A stretch of 64,000 nt of DNA, from positions 99,962,797 to 100,026,796 of the forward strand of contig OX465580.1 of NCBI GenBank assembly GCA_950022655.1. The letters run 5' to 3'. Origin of the DNA: Alentia gelatinosa. Lineage: Eukaryota; Annelida; Polychaeta; Phyllodocida; Polynoidae. Positions 12,431-26,720 of this stretch are shown piece by piece (the first letter of the stretch is position 1; each line of letters begins with the position of its first letter). The translations under genes and the position numbers were made by a program. The notes beneath the pieces are model-generated. The model ran no database searches. It saw nothing but the letters and a program-made list of their open reading frames with translations, and had not been told where the DNA came from.

Positions 12431-15400
12431 TAAATAGGATGTAGTCATCATATCATAGATATACGGAATGGATTATTTTTTATCTATTATCTGAAAATGT
12501 ATTTATACATCAACTGTAGTACTGTTTCGCCCATAATGTAATACCAGGACAGGTAATAGAGCACATAATGTTCACTATGTACTAGGGTGAAACTTTATCT
12601 TGCTGTATTGTAAATAATTGCAGAGATACCTGTCTGTCACCATGATTGTTGTATCACATATGTTGAATAATTGTATATATGACCAATTGTTTTTCATGAA
12701 TGGAAGAACGAATCCTGTATTCGAATACATGAAAAACAGAGCTCACAAGTCACTATATAATATGTCAGATGAAACGCACGTCTAGTTGGTAGACTAATTT
12801 GATTAGACTACTTTTTTTATGGCTCCTCGCAAATAAACGTCACTGACTCGGTTTATACTCAAGTTTCCTATGTGCAAGGCTGTATTTATACCAAATATAT
12901 CTATATTCAATTCATATATTACAATTCATATGATAGTAAGTGTCTTTTGACCTTAGTAAGCGTTGTGATCATCTGTAATCTCGTTGAGCCTTCTGTAAAT
13001 ATGTTGTATTGGAAAAGATTACATGACAAATGGGTATGGAAAATGTTGTAATTTGACTGGTGGCACACGGAAACCAGCAAAGATTTTGTTGAGTGCGATC
13101 AGTATAAATAAAAGTTGTTTTTTTTAAATGCCCTCAATAACGACAGATTCTCAATAAGTAACATGACTAAATGAAACTCTCATGAGATCCTACGGCGTAA
13201 AAACCAAGGTCATAAACCAGCGTTATCAACCAACTCCGAGCACGGACACTTCTGAGTGGATTGTGAGCTGGTTGAGAGTTTCAAAAGCTCCTGCTGGTGG
13301 CGCCACCTGTGCTAAAGCCTCATAACGCGCCAACAATAGCTGAAGGGAAACTACTTGGACAGGCAGAGCTACACTACGTTAGCTCTACTCAGTTTAAATC
13401 CGTGGGCACCTTGAACCAGTAGAGCAAGCGTCTGTTACTCACCACTCAGATTGTCTGTACTGCCTGGGGAGTGGATCATTCTGTACTCCCCATTTTACCA
13501 TTTCATTATTTCCTTTTTAATCTACATTTTTTGATATAATGAACATAAAGCTAGGTTTCATTATCAATTTGTTAAGTTATGAATATTTCTAGAGCCTACA
13601 TAAAACAACACTACTTGGTTTGAGGCGCACACCGCAGATGCCGTGTGGGATTTAACCCTTAATTGGAAACGATTGGAGACAGGGCTAGCGGCCAATCTAG
13701 CAGGAAACTAGCAGGCTTTTCCCTACGTGTAAATTGTACCTCTAACATCACTTCCATCCGCATATCCACTTTCAATCTGGGAATGGGGGGACTGTGTATT
13801 TTAATTCACCCGTCCATCCATCACAGTTGGTATTTTTTCAATGACGTGCATTTAAGGTCACATGGACGATGGTTATATGTAAAGGAAAGAGTATTGAATA
13901 GCGAATGACATGAAATGATATAACCCTTTAACAACCGCATATTAGTCCCCGTGTACATATACTATGGAAGGCAGCATTACGTATTGTGACGTTTGTACGG
14001 CAGGCTTCTCTGCTCCATACTGTTACAAGTTTGTAAATCTAAATTTTCCAGTAATTCATAAATCACTATCTGAACTTTCTAATATCTTAGAAAAGTTTAG
14101 GCAGTACTCAGTGAAACATACAATTTACAAAAGATTGCAATGGAACGAAGAGCAGCTATATGGGGATGCCATATGGTATTGCTATGTCTCATCTATGGGG
14201 ATGCCAAATAGGCATTGTCCGGCCGAGAAAGTGGTAATCAAATGAATAAATCCGGCCCTGCTGGATAAATTCGAGGGAATCTACTATAGATCACCTTGAT
14301 CGACTAGGACCCCTCTCCTACCCACCTCAGCAGACGCTCTTGCAATTTGAAAGGGATTCTTAATATGTCTATAGATACGAAGGCCTTTAACTGATCTACC
14401 TGTCTGATTCCACCATACCACTATCGTTTTCTCAGGTATGCCTTCCTTTAGTTTACCATCGGTATGGACCTGTTGACCTTTTCCTCTGAGAACAAACAAA
14501 GCGGCCTTTACATTGGTGAACAGGGTTGACATTTCCCTCACTTCCCCTTGGTGATGTCTCCTCATTCAAATCTTGATTGATTACAAAAGTATTCCCACAT
14601 TAGTGAAGTCCCTCTTGTGATGACCTCTGACCCCGCAGAAACCTTCTGAATCAAGTAATAATAAGACGTCCATCTTTGGTGGTCTACAGTAGATAAAACG
14701 TGAAGCAGTACATTACTAGAGTGTAGAGCTATTATCCATAAATAGGATAATTGATCGAAGTATTATATTCCACACTTGCTACTCTGTTCGTGCGTTATCT
14801 TTTTAATGTCATTTTATTACCTTCGATATACATTGATACATTTTACTTGTATCACTGGCTGTGTAGTTAGCCTCAAGAAAAGAATATTCAATTTACTAGC
14901 TTGTGTTTTACATTGTCCTAAATACTATATAATGTGCTGCAGAAACCTCACAAAATTTCCCATTCAATTGAAAGCAAAGCTGCTAGTCAGAAATATATTT
15001 GACCATATTCTATTAACTTTCCGTAGCTTTTCAATGTACACCTCCATTCAAATATCTTTCACTTTACCTTAATCATTGACTCCAATCTGACGTTATCGAT
15101 AACAGTGATACATCCATTATCCACAGGATAGCACTTTGAGTCACTCGGGGGTGCATGGAAGTGCTCGGAAGCGTATGGACGGTATGGACTCGGTGAGGCC
15201 GGCAGGCAGGTCAGTGCTACTGGGAGCAGTTCGGTGGGGCTCAACGAAGTTCAGAACTGCACACCTGTGAGACTTGTGGTTGACGTGCCACGCCATTGTT
15301 TTCGTTTCTGCTCGCATTTCAAACGGGGCTGTGAGATAGGGGTTTTACTAACGGAGCTGCGCGATGAATTGCCATCTTTGCTTTTTATGGATGAAAACCT

Positions 15401-17119
15401 GCATCTACCACTGCGGGGCCTCCGGGGTACTGGCGGATGGGGACCTGATTCAAAGACCCGCTTTCTCTGTAAATAACCAAGGCAATGTTTCAGCTCCATG
15501 CAGAAGCATTACCATCCCTGGGGAAAGAATAACACTGACACATTGTATTGCGCATATATATGTGTGGCTATATTGGGGGGCACTTAATATACACGCGGAA
15601 CTATTGCCGGGCTCTGCAGTTAGGGCTCTGCTTGGTTCTTTGTGTAATAAACAGAGAGATGCCACTCATATGTTCTTACACGATAGATATATAGGAAGTG
15701 AACTTCCTTTGCTTTAATCTGCTGATATTATGTGAGATTGATGCATCCATATAGAGAATAAGTAATATCAAAGGGCTATTTCTATATCACAATTGTTCAT
15801 TGAATGGAAAAAGTGAGCAGGTAAGTTATTAATGTCGATCCTGAAATTAGTTTCGCTGACACCATATGAAAAATACACATCCTGCACATTCAGGCTGTTA
15901 ACCCGAAGAATAATCATCTGGATGATGTTGAAAGGTTCATTTTGATTTGTGTGCGTTTGCTTTCACAAAGCCTTACGGTTGACTTCTAGATTGGAATCCA
16001 AATTTCATCCGAAGGTCAGAAAAAATCTTGGCAGTGAACCACACTTCTACGATCGACTCACCGATACCCAACGATTGGCTCCCGACACGCTACGATTGAA
16101 AATGCCAATCGTAGGCCTCCTGATAAGATCAAACATGTTGGAATATTCGTAGCAGATCGCTGTACATAGTCCTTGTTTTGGAAAGAAAACCATATTTTCA
16201 GTATTTTCAAGAAAAAAGATATTGAGCCTATTGTACTTATTGGTAATGTAAAACTCGATAAAATGTTCTGCTTTACCCATTTAGCAGTAGAATAAATCAC
16301 AACAAAACAGTTTTAACTGATAATTGACAATATTTACAATCCACCAAGTGGCGCCACTATGCATTGTAAGATATGCCTTTAATAAAAGCTGGAAGGCAAT
16401 TATATTTCCATCGAAGTTTGGATGCTGGCAACTATCAGCTCTTCCTTCAGTGCTAACCCTCAAGGACTGCTGATTAAACAAGCAGACGGGTTCGGGGTGC
16501 TAGGCTGATATCAATTCTGTTTCCCATCAGACAAAGCTACAATTGAAGGTCGCCAGTGATAGTTCTGTCTGTTATAGTTTCAATCAGTGAAGTAATAGCA
16601 AACTACTGCCGGACAGCGCTCGCTCAGAGAATCCTTTAAAAAAATGTAATACGGAATAGGCATGTGGGCTCTTTTCACAAGACAACATCAAAAAGCACTC
16701 TAACAGGCAGGCATGTTGTAGGCATGAGGCCATATAGAAACGAGGCAGTGTGTGAGCAAATGTCAAGTATTATATGAGTGTATGGTGGGACATGTATAAG
16801 AATCAGATTGGCCTTATATTGGGTTTTAGGTTGTTTTTAGTTCGCAGTTTTAAATATTTGTTTTCTGCTGAAGCACCACTGACGATCATATAACAAGAAG
16901 CTCATTTAGGATGGACACATTTTTGTCATTGTGTGAGTAGTTGGAAAACACTTTTCAAGCGCTAGGCATTAAAAAGACATGCATTCTATAAGCAGCAGGT
17001 AAGGAATTCGTACACATAAAAGGATTTTCGCAGTAGATGAGCCCATGTAGCTGGTCAAGCTATCGCCAATGACGTCTCAAATCTACCCCGACTTGCGAGG
17101 TTATAGTATACATAATACA
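12431..17119. other. No gene recognised; small hairpin and a CTCF-like motif
   Basis: About 4.7 kb without recognisable coding. It holds a hairpin with 10-bp perfect arms GTTTTTCATG and CATGAAAAAC near 12688-12736. CTCF-like cores lie at 13300-13313 and 16341-16354 (listed as findings), and a duplicated TATGGGGATGCCA word near 14158-14208. Open frames of 80-117 codons here do not resemble known proteins. Confidence 0.45.
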
Positions 17120-17420
17120 TGGGCACAGCGTCTGTGGAGGACCAACCCGCGTCCGTAGCCATATCCACCGCGACTACCGCGCCGCCTGGTGGTCGCCGCC
17201 GGAAGCTTCCGGTTCGACCGCCAAGTCGCTACCGGAAGCAGTTGGACCCAGATAAATCAAACGCGTGCTTTTGACGGGAAAACCCGGCGCCAGCGGGACG
17301 CCGAAACAGCGATGGGATTACCGTGAGATATACCAGAAACCAGCGGCGATTAAATTTAAATCTGACTCACGCGACTAGGGAACGCACAACTGACCGGAAA
17401 TGGATCTGCGTTCAGTAGTA
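17120..17420. promoter_or_regulatory. CpG-rich island with ETS-type and CTCF-like motifs
   Basis: About 300 bp of high GC with dense CG dinucleotides in an AT-rich region. It contains the 14-bp perfect palindrome CCGGAAGCTTCCGG near 17199-17212 (two inverted ETS cores) and another ACCGGAAG near 17231. The minus strand at 17179-17192 reads CCACCAGGCGGCGC, close to the CTCF core consensus. Such clusters are common in CpG-island promoters. No coding exon was identified, so direction and target are unknown. Confidence 0.4.
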
Positions 17421-18746
17421 CAGCCTCCCGATGGAGTTGTCAGTCAGACACTCTCCATCCTGACACCCATGATACGCATGTCTCATTTGGCCGTGAAAAA
17501 ACAGTCGCGAACAAGTATTACCGCTGTACAATTGCTGGGTTAGGATAAAGCGTCGGTGTTGTATTTTTTGGTATTTTGTCCCGTCGCTGGTAACGACTAT
17601 GTACAAACGACTACGTTCAAATCCTGAAGCCATACTTTCGCCAGGATTCCCGTCGTGTATTTCAGCGACGACATTTATATTGAATTCCGGTGGCGTTTTT
17701 ATCAGTCGAAGGAATGAGGTGCGTGGGGTGCCTATAGGACTATCTTCAAGTCATTTCAATAATCGTACCTTCATTACCAACTTGCCAGAGCTCTCGGTGA
17801 TCAATTGTCACTTGCCATCTGTTTGCCTGCCGACTTCTTGGACCCTTGACGTACCAAACTGTGTTGAATATGTTAGGAGTATATTGCAATGACTGCCCGA
17901 ATACACCGGAACAAATCTTCTTAATCGGGGTTCTACTGTAGTAAGCTCACCTGCAGGGCCAATTTTATAACGATGTGTGGAATATCCCCAGAGGAAGAAA
18001 GGCATTGTCGCTAACAAATATAGATGTTCCTTATATCTCATAATTATGGGAAGGCCTTGCATATTCTGACTGCGACTAGTGTACCTCTCCTCTATGGTGG
18101 AATTGTAGGGGGAAATATGATCCCCTGTATCTTCATTTGATGGCGCCATAGTAGCTAAGTATTCTCTGCTGTGAAGTCGGTAAACGTCGCACGAGTTATA
18201 CAGAACTTATTTTAGGCCTTTTTCAAGTGTAAAGGGAATTCTCAGGGTGATGCAAACGTTGTATTCTGAGTTTTAAAACTTGTTTAAATAATGAGAGTGG
18301 AGTTTAGGAACAATAAAGGTTTATTTCTATTAGCAAGGCACGCGCAGCGCAGTATGAGAACATAAGCATATGATTAACATATATATATGATCACATAGAT
18401 TGATTAAGCTTATCTAGGTCAGTCAATGGTATTTTGACGATAGCTATGTTATATACTTACTTTACGCCAAAGGAAGAGTTCCCCCTGAGTATGATGTATG
18501 AACTACCATATTACTTAAAAAGGTGTACAGTGTAATTCTGGCCCCTGTGTTTCAGTCACGATATTGTAGGTCTACGATACCCTAAGATTGTCCAGCGAAT
18601 CCACGACATTTCGGCCAACAAAAGATGGCCGACCTCCTATAGACAGTGTTGTAGGGGGAAACTTGAGATTGGCACGAAAAGTGTCGGCTATTATCACGCT
18701 TTTCATTTTTGAATTATTTGAGAGAGAGTCTGAGAGTGTCGGCCCC

Positions 18747-18817
18747 CACACTGCACCGCTCCAGTTTATTGTTTCGAAAAACCTCTTTCCCTTAGGTTGC
18801 TCTAGCGGTGCAGTGTG
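18747..18817. repeat. Inverted repeat with 14-bp perfect arms
   Basis: CACACTGCACCGCT (18747-18760) is the exact complement of AGCGGTGCAGTGTG (18804-18817) across a 43-nt spacer. Further partial pairing of GGCC outside the arms lengthens the stem. No open frame or element boundary explains it. Confidence 0.7.
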
Positions 18818-21511
18818 TTTCGGCCCAGACAGATGAACTTGGAACAAGCGCAGTCCATGTCAAGGTCGTCGCATGGATTAGCGACTACTTGAGTACACTG
18901 GCCACCAGAGCAGACGTTTGCTACGACAAAATCCAAATGCAAATATCAGCAGATCTGAGTGGCTGGTCTTCTTTATATTTGGAGGAATTATAGGTTATGT
19001 GTTTCTCCAACTGATGATGAAGGTTCATGACTTAATTCCTAAGGAAAGTGAATTTCAACATTTACTACAACAAGTCCATAGATGGCTTAGGGCTATGACA
19101 GGTTTGGTGATATTTTCCGCTTGATTAGGCACCGACTGTCGTAACTAAAGCACACCTTTCAGCTCCCAATGTGTCATAGCTCTTAGCTCTATAGGACACT
19201 GACGGCTGAAACATGTCACCCATAACCATTGTCGTGACTAAAACACAGGGCCCCGGTCTACTCCTCGATCATGGATATTTATCAAGGGATTTTTCGCTGG
19301 CCGACTTTTCGCCACCAACCTGCAGTAGGGAACCACCGATCGATTTTTTTTTATATACCGACACCAGATCGGCAGGCATGCTTTGAAATTGTCAGTGATG
19401 GTAATTGTGAGTGGAGGACAAATCTGTCGGTATGGACCTGTTAAATGTGGCAGGAACAAGGCATACTCAGCACCGTCACTGATTATTCGACACCGATGTG
19501 CAGTCAATGGCCACCACCGACCGACTTTATGATTGTTTCTCACAACAGGATTAGCCTTTTGTGTTGGATACAAGGTTCCTAGAGATATACCTTTTGAATA
19601 AAATGAACATTGTCTTTTTCGGCTATATAAAATGAATCTCTTCCAATGAATGATTTCCAAGAATAGAGATATATCCACGCATGCGAAATATATCCTTCTA
19701 TTCGGCGGTATTGGTATTTAAAATGGCAATGGGAAATGTCGATGAACATTCAAGTCAGAGATGGTTTTTTTTTCAGTTTTTACTTATATTCCCTGTGTGG
19801 GTATCACTGAGCATGAAACCTGCGTGAGATACTGCCGTTCTGAAGACCATAGGAAAAAGTAGTTGTCAATGTTCCGAGGCCGATAACCTGTCTGGCGTTT
19901 GGGATCTAGTTGTGGCCAGTATGTATATTTATGTAAGTATGTATGTGTATATTTGGTGCCCCCCCTGGTGACACACTTCACCACCAGCGCTCTCCTCGCG
20001 CCCCCTGTCGCTATCACCACGCACCGCGAACCGACCTGCGTGAGCGGTGCACTCACCTCAGCCTCACAATTCGCTCAGCTGTCCTACCGTACTGACGTAC
20101 ATTTTTCTACTCACCCACCCTCACCTTTTCTCTCCTACTCACTTCACTCGTAGGGCTATATTTTCATTATTATCTTATTACTCTTATGTAATAATACATA
20201 ATAACTATACTTCATATGTTATTATCATTATAATTGACATACAACATATTCTTGTCAATTATCAAACTTCAATATTATTATCAATATTCATACGTACATT
20301 GTAGTACGCTTATTCATATTAATAAGACTTCATAAAATTAATAAAATTTTATTTAGCCCACTCCGGCTTTCATCTTTGTTCATCAGGGATAGGGGTAATG
20401 AGGTGCGCATATATACGTAGTAGTCTGTATTGTATGTGTCTATATGAATGCGTGCATGTAAACGTAAGCATGCATGTATTTGTATGAATATATATACGTG
20501 TATATGCCTTTATATGAGTGCCTATAAATGCAGATGTCTGCTTAGGTATATGTATCAATATACATATTATCTACCAAAATACTTATTTGCCTCCAGCATA
20601 TTAATTAACCGGGTGCCCTCACGGGTGGATGTATATTACTCCTTATATTTATGGATGTATGGAACATGAAATACAATTACTCACCCAAACAATAAGTTCA
20701 TTTCTACATGAGGGAGAGATGGACTGAATGTAACCTGCGGATATTTTTCCTTCGTGCCTGATATATTCCGCCACTTTCACATTTTTCTATACAATGACTC
20801 CATGATTAACAGAGGTCTAACGGAACAGTGCATTGCGGGCGTTAATAGAGTGCACAGGGAAATACAATCGGGTAAGTGATTCCGACAGTGTCAGCCACAG
20901 TCAAGTCAGAAAATCGTCCTTAACTCAGTTAAACTTTTATAATCGCATTAGCTACGAATTTATATATATATATATACAATATATATAGACACACGAATCA
21001 CAGGAAGGGAATGTGGTGCTATATGACTACCTGTGCTATAACGTCGAACAACAAAGTCGGCGAACAGGGTAAATATTCAATCACAATATTTGGAAGACTT
21101 TGTTATTTGGTTATTCGAAAGGGTTATTATTTTCTCTGTGCTCTTTTTTCTTTCAAAACAAGTGCATTCGGCAGCACAGTACAAACAATGCTCGGTGGAA
21201 AAATGTCACTCGGCTCAAAACGTTGGAAAATATTGCAACTCTGATGAAAACCTACCGTACCTGGTACAGTTTCTGATGCAAAACATAGGTACTCCTTTGA
21301 AACTGTCTGTGGGTTATCTGTGTAAAAGGCTCCATTATTGCAGGTGTGTTTTTTTTCAAATAGGTGTAGGTTTTGAGCCTCATTCCCCTTTTTTAATGAT
21401 GAGAGATATGCCTTTTGTTTTAGCTTGGGAACATTCATATGCTTCCTCAGGAATCTGGGTGAATCATGTACACTGGATCTCTTGTCGGGATTTCATCAAT
21501 CCTAGGCAGCC
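18818..21511. other. No gene recognised; AT-rich and GC-rich patches
   Basis: Holds a GC-richer patch at about 19960-20130, a very AT-rich stretch at about 20155-20350 and short TA runs near 20960-20990. No coding family recognised. Confidence 0.45.
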
Positions 21512-21556
21512 TTGCTGAATGCGGCTTTGCTGAATGCGGCTTTGCTGAATGCGGCT
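21512..21556. repeat. Three-copy 15-bp tandem repeat
   Basis: The unit TTGCTGAATGCGGCT occurs three times without mismatch, so the duplication is recent. Confidence 0.93.
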
Positions 21557-22034
21557 ATATGACTGCATCGCAATGAACCCTTTTCTTTTATATAAGCCCC
21601 ACATCTTATATTACGAACTTTTGTTATAAAACAAACATATAATGAACAATCGGGGATGGGGTACCCAACTCATGCAGCTGCAAGCCCATCTGACCATGAC
21701 AAATCACTAGAGACCAAAATACCTCATTGACCCACTGGTGTTTGATATGTTTGGATCCTAAACTCAGGTGTTTGCAGAAATGGCAAGTTGAATGGGTGCA
21801 AGTGAGTCACAGAAAATTATCCATAGACTGAATGTAACCCAAACCGTTAATTGTTATTCATCGGTGATGAATGTACTATTTTCTTCTAGTATACCAAGTA
21901 CGGCACCTGTGACCTGTCGTGCTGTCCTGACACTCTGCCTATATGTTATTATTGGAGCAGAGCGCTCAATGACGATCACTGCTTCAAAGCATCCCTGTAG
22001 AGACATTGACGTGGGAGTCCCGTTCTGCCCATGT

Positions 22035-22084
22035 CAGCTTACATAAAATCAATCAATATCAGCCTACATAAAATCAATCAATAT
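22035..22084. repeat. Two-copy 25-bp tandem repeat
   Basis: Two adjacent copies of a unit beginning CAGC(T/C)TACATAAAATC differ at one position. Confidence 0.92.
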
Positions 22085-22795
22085 CTTATTATTGCACCTA
22101 CCAAAAAAGGCCATCCCATCTATTTCTTTTGTACAAGAGCAGCATTGAAATAATTTATACAACAAGACTAAGATATTGCTATTTATTCTCATATAGGGTT
22201 GCTCTAAAATGGATGGTGACTTTATGAGTATTGGCTCTCTCTTGATCTGAGTATTAGATTTTTTTGCTTTATGATTACTGGCTCTCTCTGTTCTGTACTC
22301 TGGATGTTTTTTTTCATACCAACATTGACTTTCCTGCTTGGTCCTACGATTATTAAATACAGGTCAGGCAATAATGATGAAATTGGACCTTTTTCTAGAA
22401 TATGGTCTGTCTATAGAAGAGATACACACAGGTAAGAGCAGTACAGATAAATGAACAAACTGTGCAGTGCATTGCTACCTTCAAGCAGATTTTTCCAATA
22501 AAGCCACTCCTTTTTTGTTGAACGTTTCGGCAAACCTTGATTTGGGATTGAAGAGGACTTGATCCGTATAGACATTTTTTTATAATATCCATCATTTAAT
22601 ATCCCCATTGAAAATGCATTTGGCCAGAATAAACATCTGCCCATTGTATCTAAGCTGTCAGAGCCCTTAGCCATCAATTACAGTCGGATTCACGTGGTGG
22701 GATTCATGTACCTCACAGTGTTTTTGAGACAAATCCTGCTGAGATTCCTTCGTCTAGAATGTAGGGTTCCATCAGGGGCCAAAACCTATTCAAAT

Positions 22796-22893
22796 ATTTT
22801 GAGCAAAGGGTTCTAGAACCCTTTGCTCAAAATCTAGGATATAGGTACGCGAGATTATTATCTAATAATCTCGCGTACCTATATCCTAGATTT
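22796..22893. repeat. Two overlapping perfect palindromes
   Basis: Bases 22796-22833 form a perfect 38-bp palindrome centred on TTCTAGAA. Bases 22830-22860 and 22863-22893 are perfect 31-bp inverted arms with only a 2-nt centre (TC). The two overlap by four bases, giving a double cruciform-capable block. Flanking DNA shows no such symmetry. Confidence 0.95.
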
Positions 22894-25800
22894 CATAATT
22901 TTCTTCTGGTTATTATGATCGCAAGAAACATTAGACTGAAAATCTGGAAAAATGGAGACACTGGACCACATAGCTAGCTTGCCTATCACAAACTGCAATG
23001 CTCAACTTTATTCGTGAAGATCAATCTATATTTGTAAATAACAACAAAACCCATTCAAAAAGTAAAACATGTCTCACTTATGAAATATTCAATAGAAAAT
23101 TATGAAATTCTAGGTGTCAAATGGACATGGACAATTTTCCTATGTGAATATGGTTTAATTTGAATAAGTATAACTATCTAAATTTAATAATTTCCAATTG
23201 CTGAATCTTGTCCTAGAGAGGTAATGATCGTTTTTTTTTCACCCAGAAAGTGAACGTTTCCTCCGTCGGTCTGCGACCACTTCTGAAAAAGCACTTCCCA
23301 CCATGAATCCCCCAAACGATCACACAATCGTTCACCGATCTTTATTAATCTTTCCCAGCGATCGTCGCTCCTAAAAAAATACCTCGCAGGTGTTGTAGGT
23401 ATACCACGATTCATGGGTGTCTTCGCTCCACTCATCCCTGTAATTTTTGCCGGTCTCCGTCGCCAGTACACCCGGCACGTCAGCCCCAGCTGCCGGTCAC
23501 GGGTGGTTCACCGCCCCGCCAGTTTCTCCCTTTTAGCTCCTCTGCCGATCCATCACCACTCATCAATGCGATCACTGAGCCCTGATTCTTTAACAATTTC
23601 GTTCAATCTTGGCCGATTGCTCGCCTCGTCGGCCGCCTTGTGTTTCGCTTTTCGTCCAACAGTGGGAGACTGATTGGGTTCACGGGAGGAGGGCGTGTCA
23701 TACCTCCCATCTATTCCCGTTTGGAATGCGTTTTTAATGATTTTTAGGTGTAAGAAGATGGGTGTACTTGAGTCCTATCTGATCCTCTATATTTTGGTAG
23801 GAAACATCTCTGAGCAGATTCCATTCAAGTACACTAACCGTGACTTATGCAGTCTCCTAGGAATATAGTATAGGTCGGAAAGTCAAATACTACAGTCATT
23901 GTTTGGGTGCACTGTTCTTCCAAGCATCCTCAATGTATTCTGTGGAAACTGGTGTTCTCTCTTCGTGCTGTCGACCGATTTGTCGCAAGTGGAAACATGA
24001 AATAGAAATGTCGGCAATCGATCAATATTTTCCGATTTTGGGGTACCATTTACCATGCGATTTTCATTGAATTTCTTTGGAATTGATTGAATTAGAGGTA
24101 TTTTAGGAAATCGGTCGGCACCTAGGAAGGTGGTAGACCGCGACGGACTGTAAGCGAACCTATCCTGAATAAAAAAATTTTTTAAATCCGGAAACAGAAC
24201 AATATCAATCAAAACCGCCAATCGTTTGTTTTGATTTCTTTATGCGCTCGCACCACTCGACCCCTGTTTACATATTTGAACGAGTGGTTCCTTAGAATAA
24301 ATTTGGTTGGCAAGTGGAAAAGCAGCTGTAGTACCATGACTCACCCACGATCACGGAGGTCAACGGGATAGCATCCATACGAGATCATAAATAGGACATT
24401 ACCATTCCTACTGAAAGCCTGGATCATGACAGAATTTATTGTACACCCTGGAGGCTACAGATTTCAGGAGTTCTCCATGGATTCTTAAATTAGATCAGGT
24501 TCTGCTTTGGTATTTTGTGGCAATTTTCCTTATTTCCCTTTTTTTTATTGTGTTTGGCGTGACTGGATCGAGTATCTCCCAACTCTCTGCGAAAGATGTT
24601 ATTATGTGTCCCTGTTGTGATTCACAACAGTGCCTACAAGAAAAATATCATCTTCGTGGACTCCTTAATTTCATGATTGAGGAGGATAATGCGTAGAATG
24701 AAGTCGGAAATTTTTTCCCTCCTTTTTTTCTGATTGGAAACTGACCATTTTGGATCAGGACCAAACAGTGAGAAATTTAACACAACATATATTTTGGTTA
24801 ATGCTGGTTTTATATAGCTGCTGATCTCCAAAATTAAATTTGATATGTCTCTGTTAACCTAGCTTATAATAGTATCGATATGTGGTACATTGGCACTAAA
24901 AACCAATGTTTGATGATAGGTGAGATAGGGAATTGACACATAGAAATCCCTGTGGGTGAGAAAACAATCTGTCAATAAGAGGCAATATGTGCTTTAATCC
25001 ACGACCTTTACAACACACGTTCTTAAATTTTCTGTCCGACAAAGCAACCTTCGAGTCACCTTTATCTACTCAGCCGGCATGTGAATATGTAATTGACTTG
25101 GTATAGTATCTTTTCTATCATCTGAAAGGCAACTTATTCCGATGATCAAAGTGGATTATTAGTGTCGTAAACCTAGAATCTAATCCTCTCTCATGCTGTC
25201 GTCTTTGGAGGTATTTCGTATGATTTTTTAGGATTTCAGTTATCTAGAGTGGCTTCAAAGGTCAGCTCTTTATCCAATGCAGCATTCTATGGGGGAAACG
25301 TCACTGCCGGCAGTAACTTTTGTGTTGGAATCTAGTTTGTCATTGTCATTATACATGCTACTCTACATGATAACCTTTTAGGTTATTTGCCTGTCATAGG
25401 TTTATGACGTTATCACACTATCCTTTTCGTATGGGAAGCTGGGAGGTCCTCTACTTTTCTTTAAGCCATTTTGTTTTTATTGAGATAATACGAGGCGTTT
25501 CTCTGATCAAGAAGAACTGTCTTGCAATACTCTGGATCTAATTTCCGGCTTTTGTCTAGGAAAGTGAAGTACATGTAGTTTCTGTTAAAACGTTCTAGAA
25601 AGACCTTTACCTATCTTTACCAAGCAGGAACGCCACTCAATTAGTTACTTCATGAGGCATCTTTATTTGCAGGTGGTTTGGGAATGTAGTGTTTTGACAT
25701 CCTCAGGGAAGTGATGTGTTTTTTCGTTGCGGTTTGGAGTTTCCTATCGAAGTGGGAATCCTCGCCCCTTTGTACCCCTCCCGTCCATCCAATACCTTCA

Positions 25801-26577
25801 CATCTTACAGACGGAGGGCAGACGCCTTTTTATGACGATGCTTTTGGTGTGGTGTGCGCGAGTCGATTGCCGCTACCATCTGCCTCCTGCCGCGCTCACT
25901 AAATCTAATAAATAACAACAAATCTCACCCAGCTCGCCGAATCAGCCTCGGCGTTGGCATCGGGTCGCAGTGAATATGTAGGAAGAAAGACCCTCTGCAT
26001 GGGGTCTTTTATACAATCGATTTCCCATTTTATTTTCTTGAAGGGGAAAAAATACTTGCTGAGCATAAATGTAAAGGCATTTAGCAAGAATCCTGTATCA
26101 CGAAAAAAAGGGTTGCTGGGCAAATGGAAAAAATGCGAATACCCTTACTTTAATTCATATGCAGTATTAATCCTGCTAAATCTTTATAATGCCATAAAAA
26201 AAAAGGTTTTCGATACAAAACCTGTGCATATAATCACTTTAAACAGATGAATATAGTAGTGTACCTTTGATAACAGTATCTGTATAGATATTTGGTAGTG
26301 TACAGATTTAGTGGTCGCTCTTGACAATAACTAAACTTAGACAAATAGTTCATTTTGACATTATTTGGATCGATTCATTATTGCAGGTATTTTGCAGTAC
26401 CTGGTTGCATCTTGCAGGATCATTCTAAATTTTGTGATATCTGTTTGTGTGTTTGTCCCTGTCTGTGCTGACTCTTTTGTCGCTCACAGCGGGCAGGATC
26501 AGCCAGGCACGTTCGCACTGTTCATCGTGATCTAGCTAGTCAACTAGCCGGCGAGAATCAGCTTAGATAGCGCGACC
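22894..26577. other. No gene recognised; dispersed-repeat segment near 23802-23844
   Basis: A GC-richer patch runs from about 23400 to 23660. Bases 23802-23844 resemble the reverse complement of about 46318-46362 (shared core CAGATTCCATTC and ACACTAACC), so this is a dispersed repeat of unknown type. Nothing else was recognised. Confidence 0.45.
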
Positions 26578-26720
26578 TGTATTTTCTTTTCTTTTCTCTT
26601 TTTTTATTACTATTCAGGAGAATTTTTAAGGACAATTGTGCTTTCGCCATCACAATATTGGCGTTCTTCCATGACATAGTCCAAACAAATAAAAAATCGT
26701 GCACTACCTTACGTTTTCTG
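26578..26720 (-). mobile_element. LINE 3'-tail fragment
   Basis: A T-rich run (about 26580-26608) is followed by TATTCAGG, then AAGGACA and GGCGTTCTTCCAT (26660-26672). The LINE copy starting at 34501 has poly-T, TATTCAGG, AAGGACA and the same 13-mer GGCGTTCTTCCAT at 34562-34574 in the same order. The fragment is therefore the extreme 3' end of the same minus-strand LINE family, severely 5'-truncated. Confidence 0.6.

Noticed and set aside
19238..19678. 146-codon minus-strand frame
   Set aside because: No domain is seen; the region holds repeated CCGAC/GTCGG words, so the frame is likely chance.
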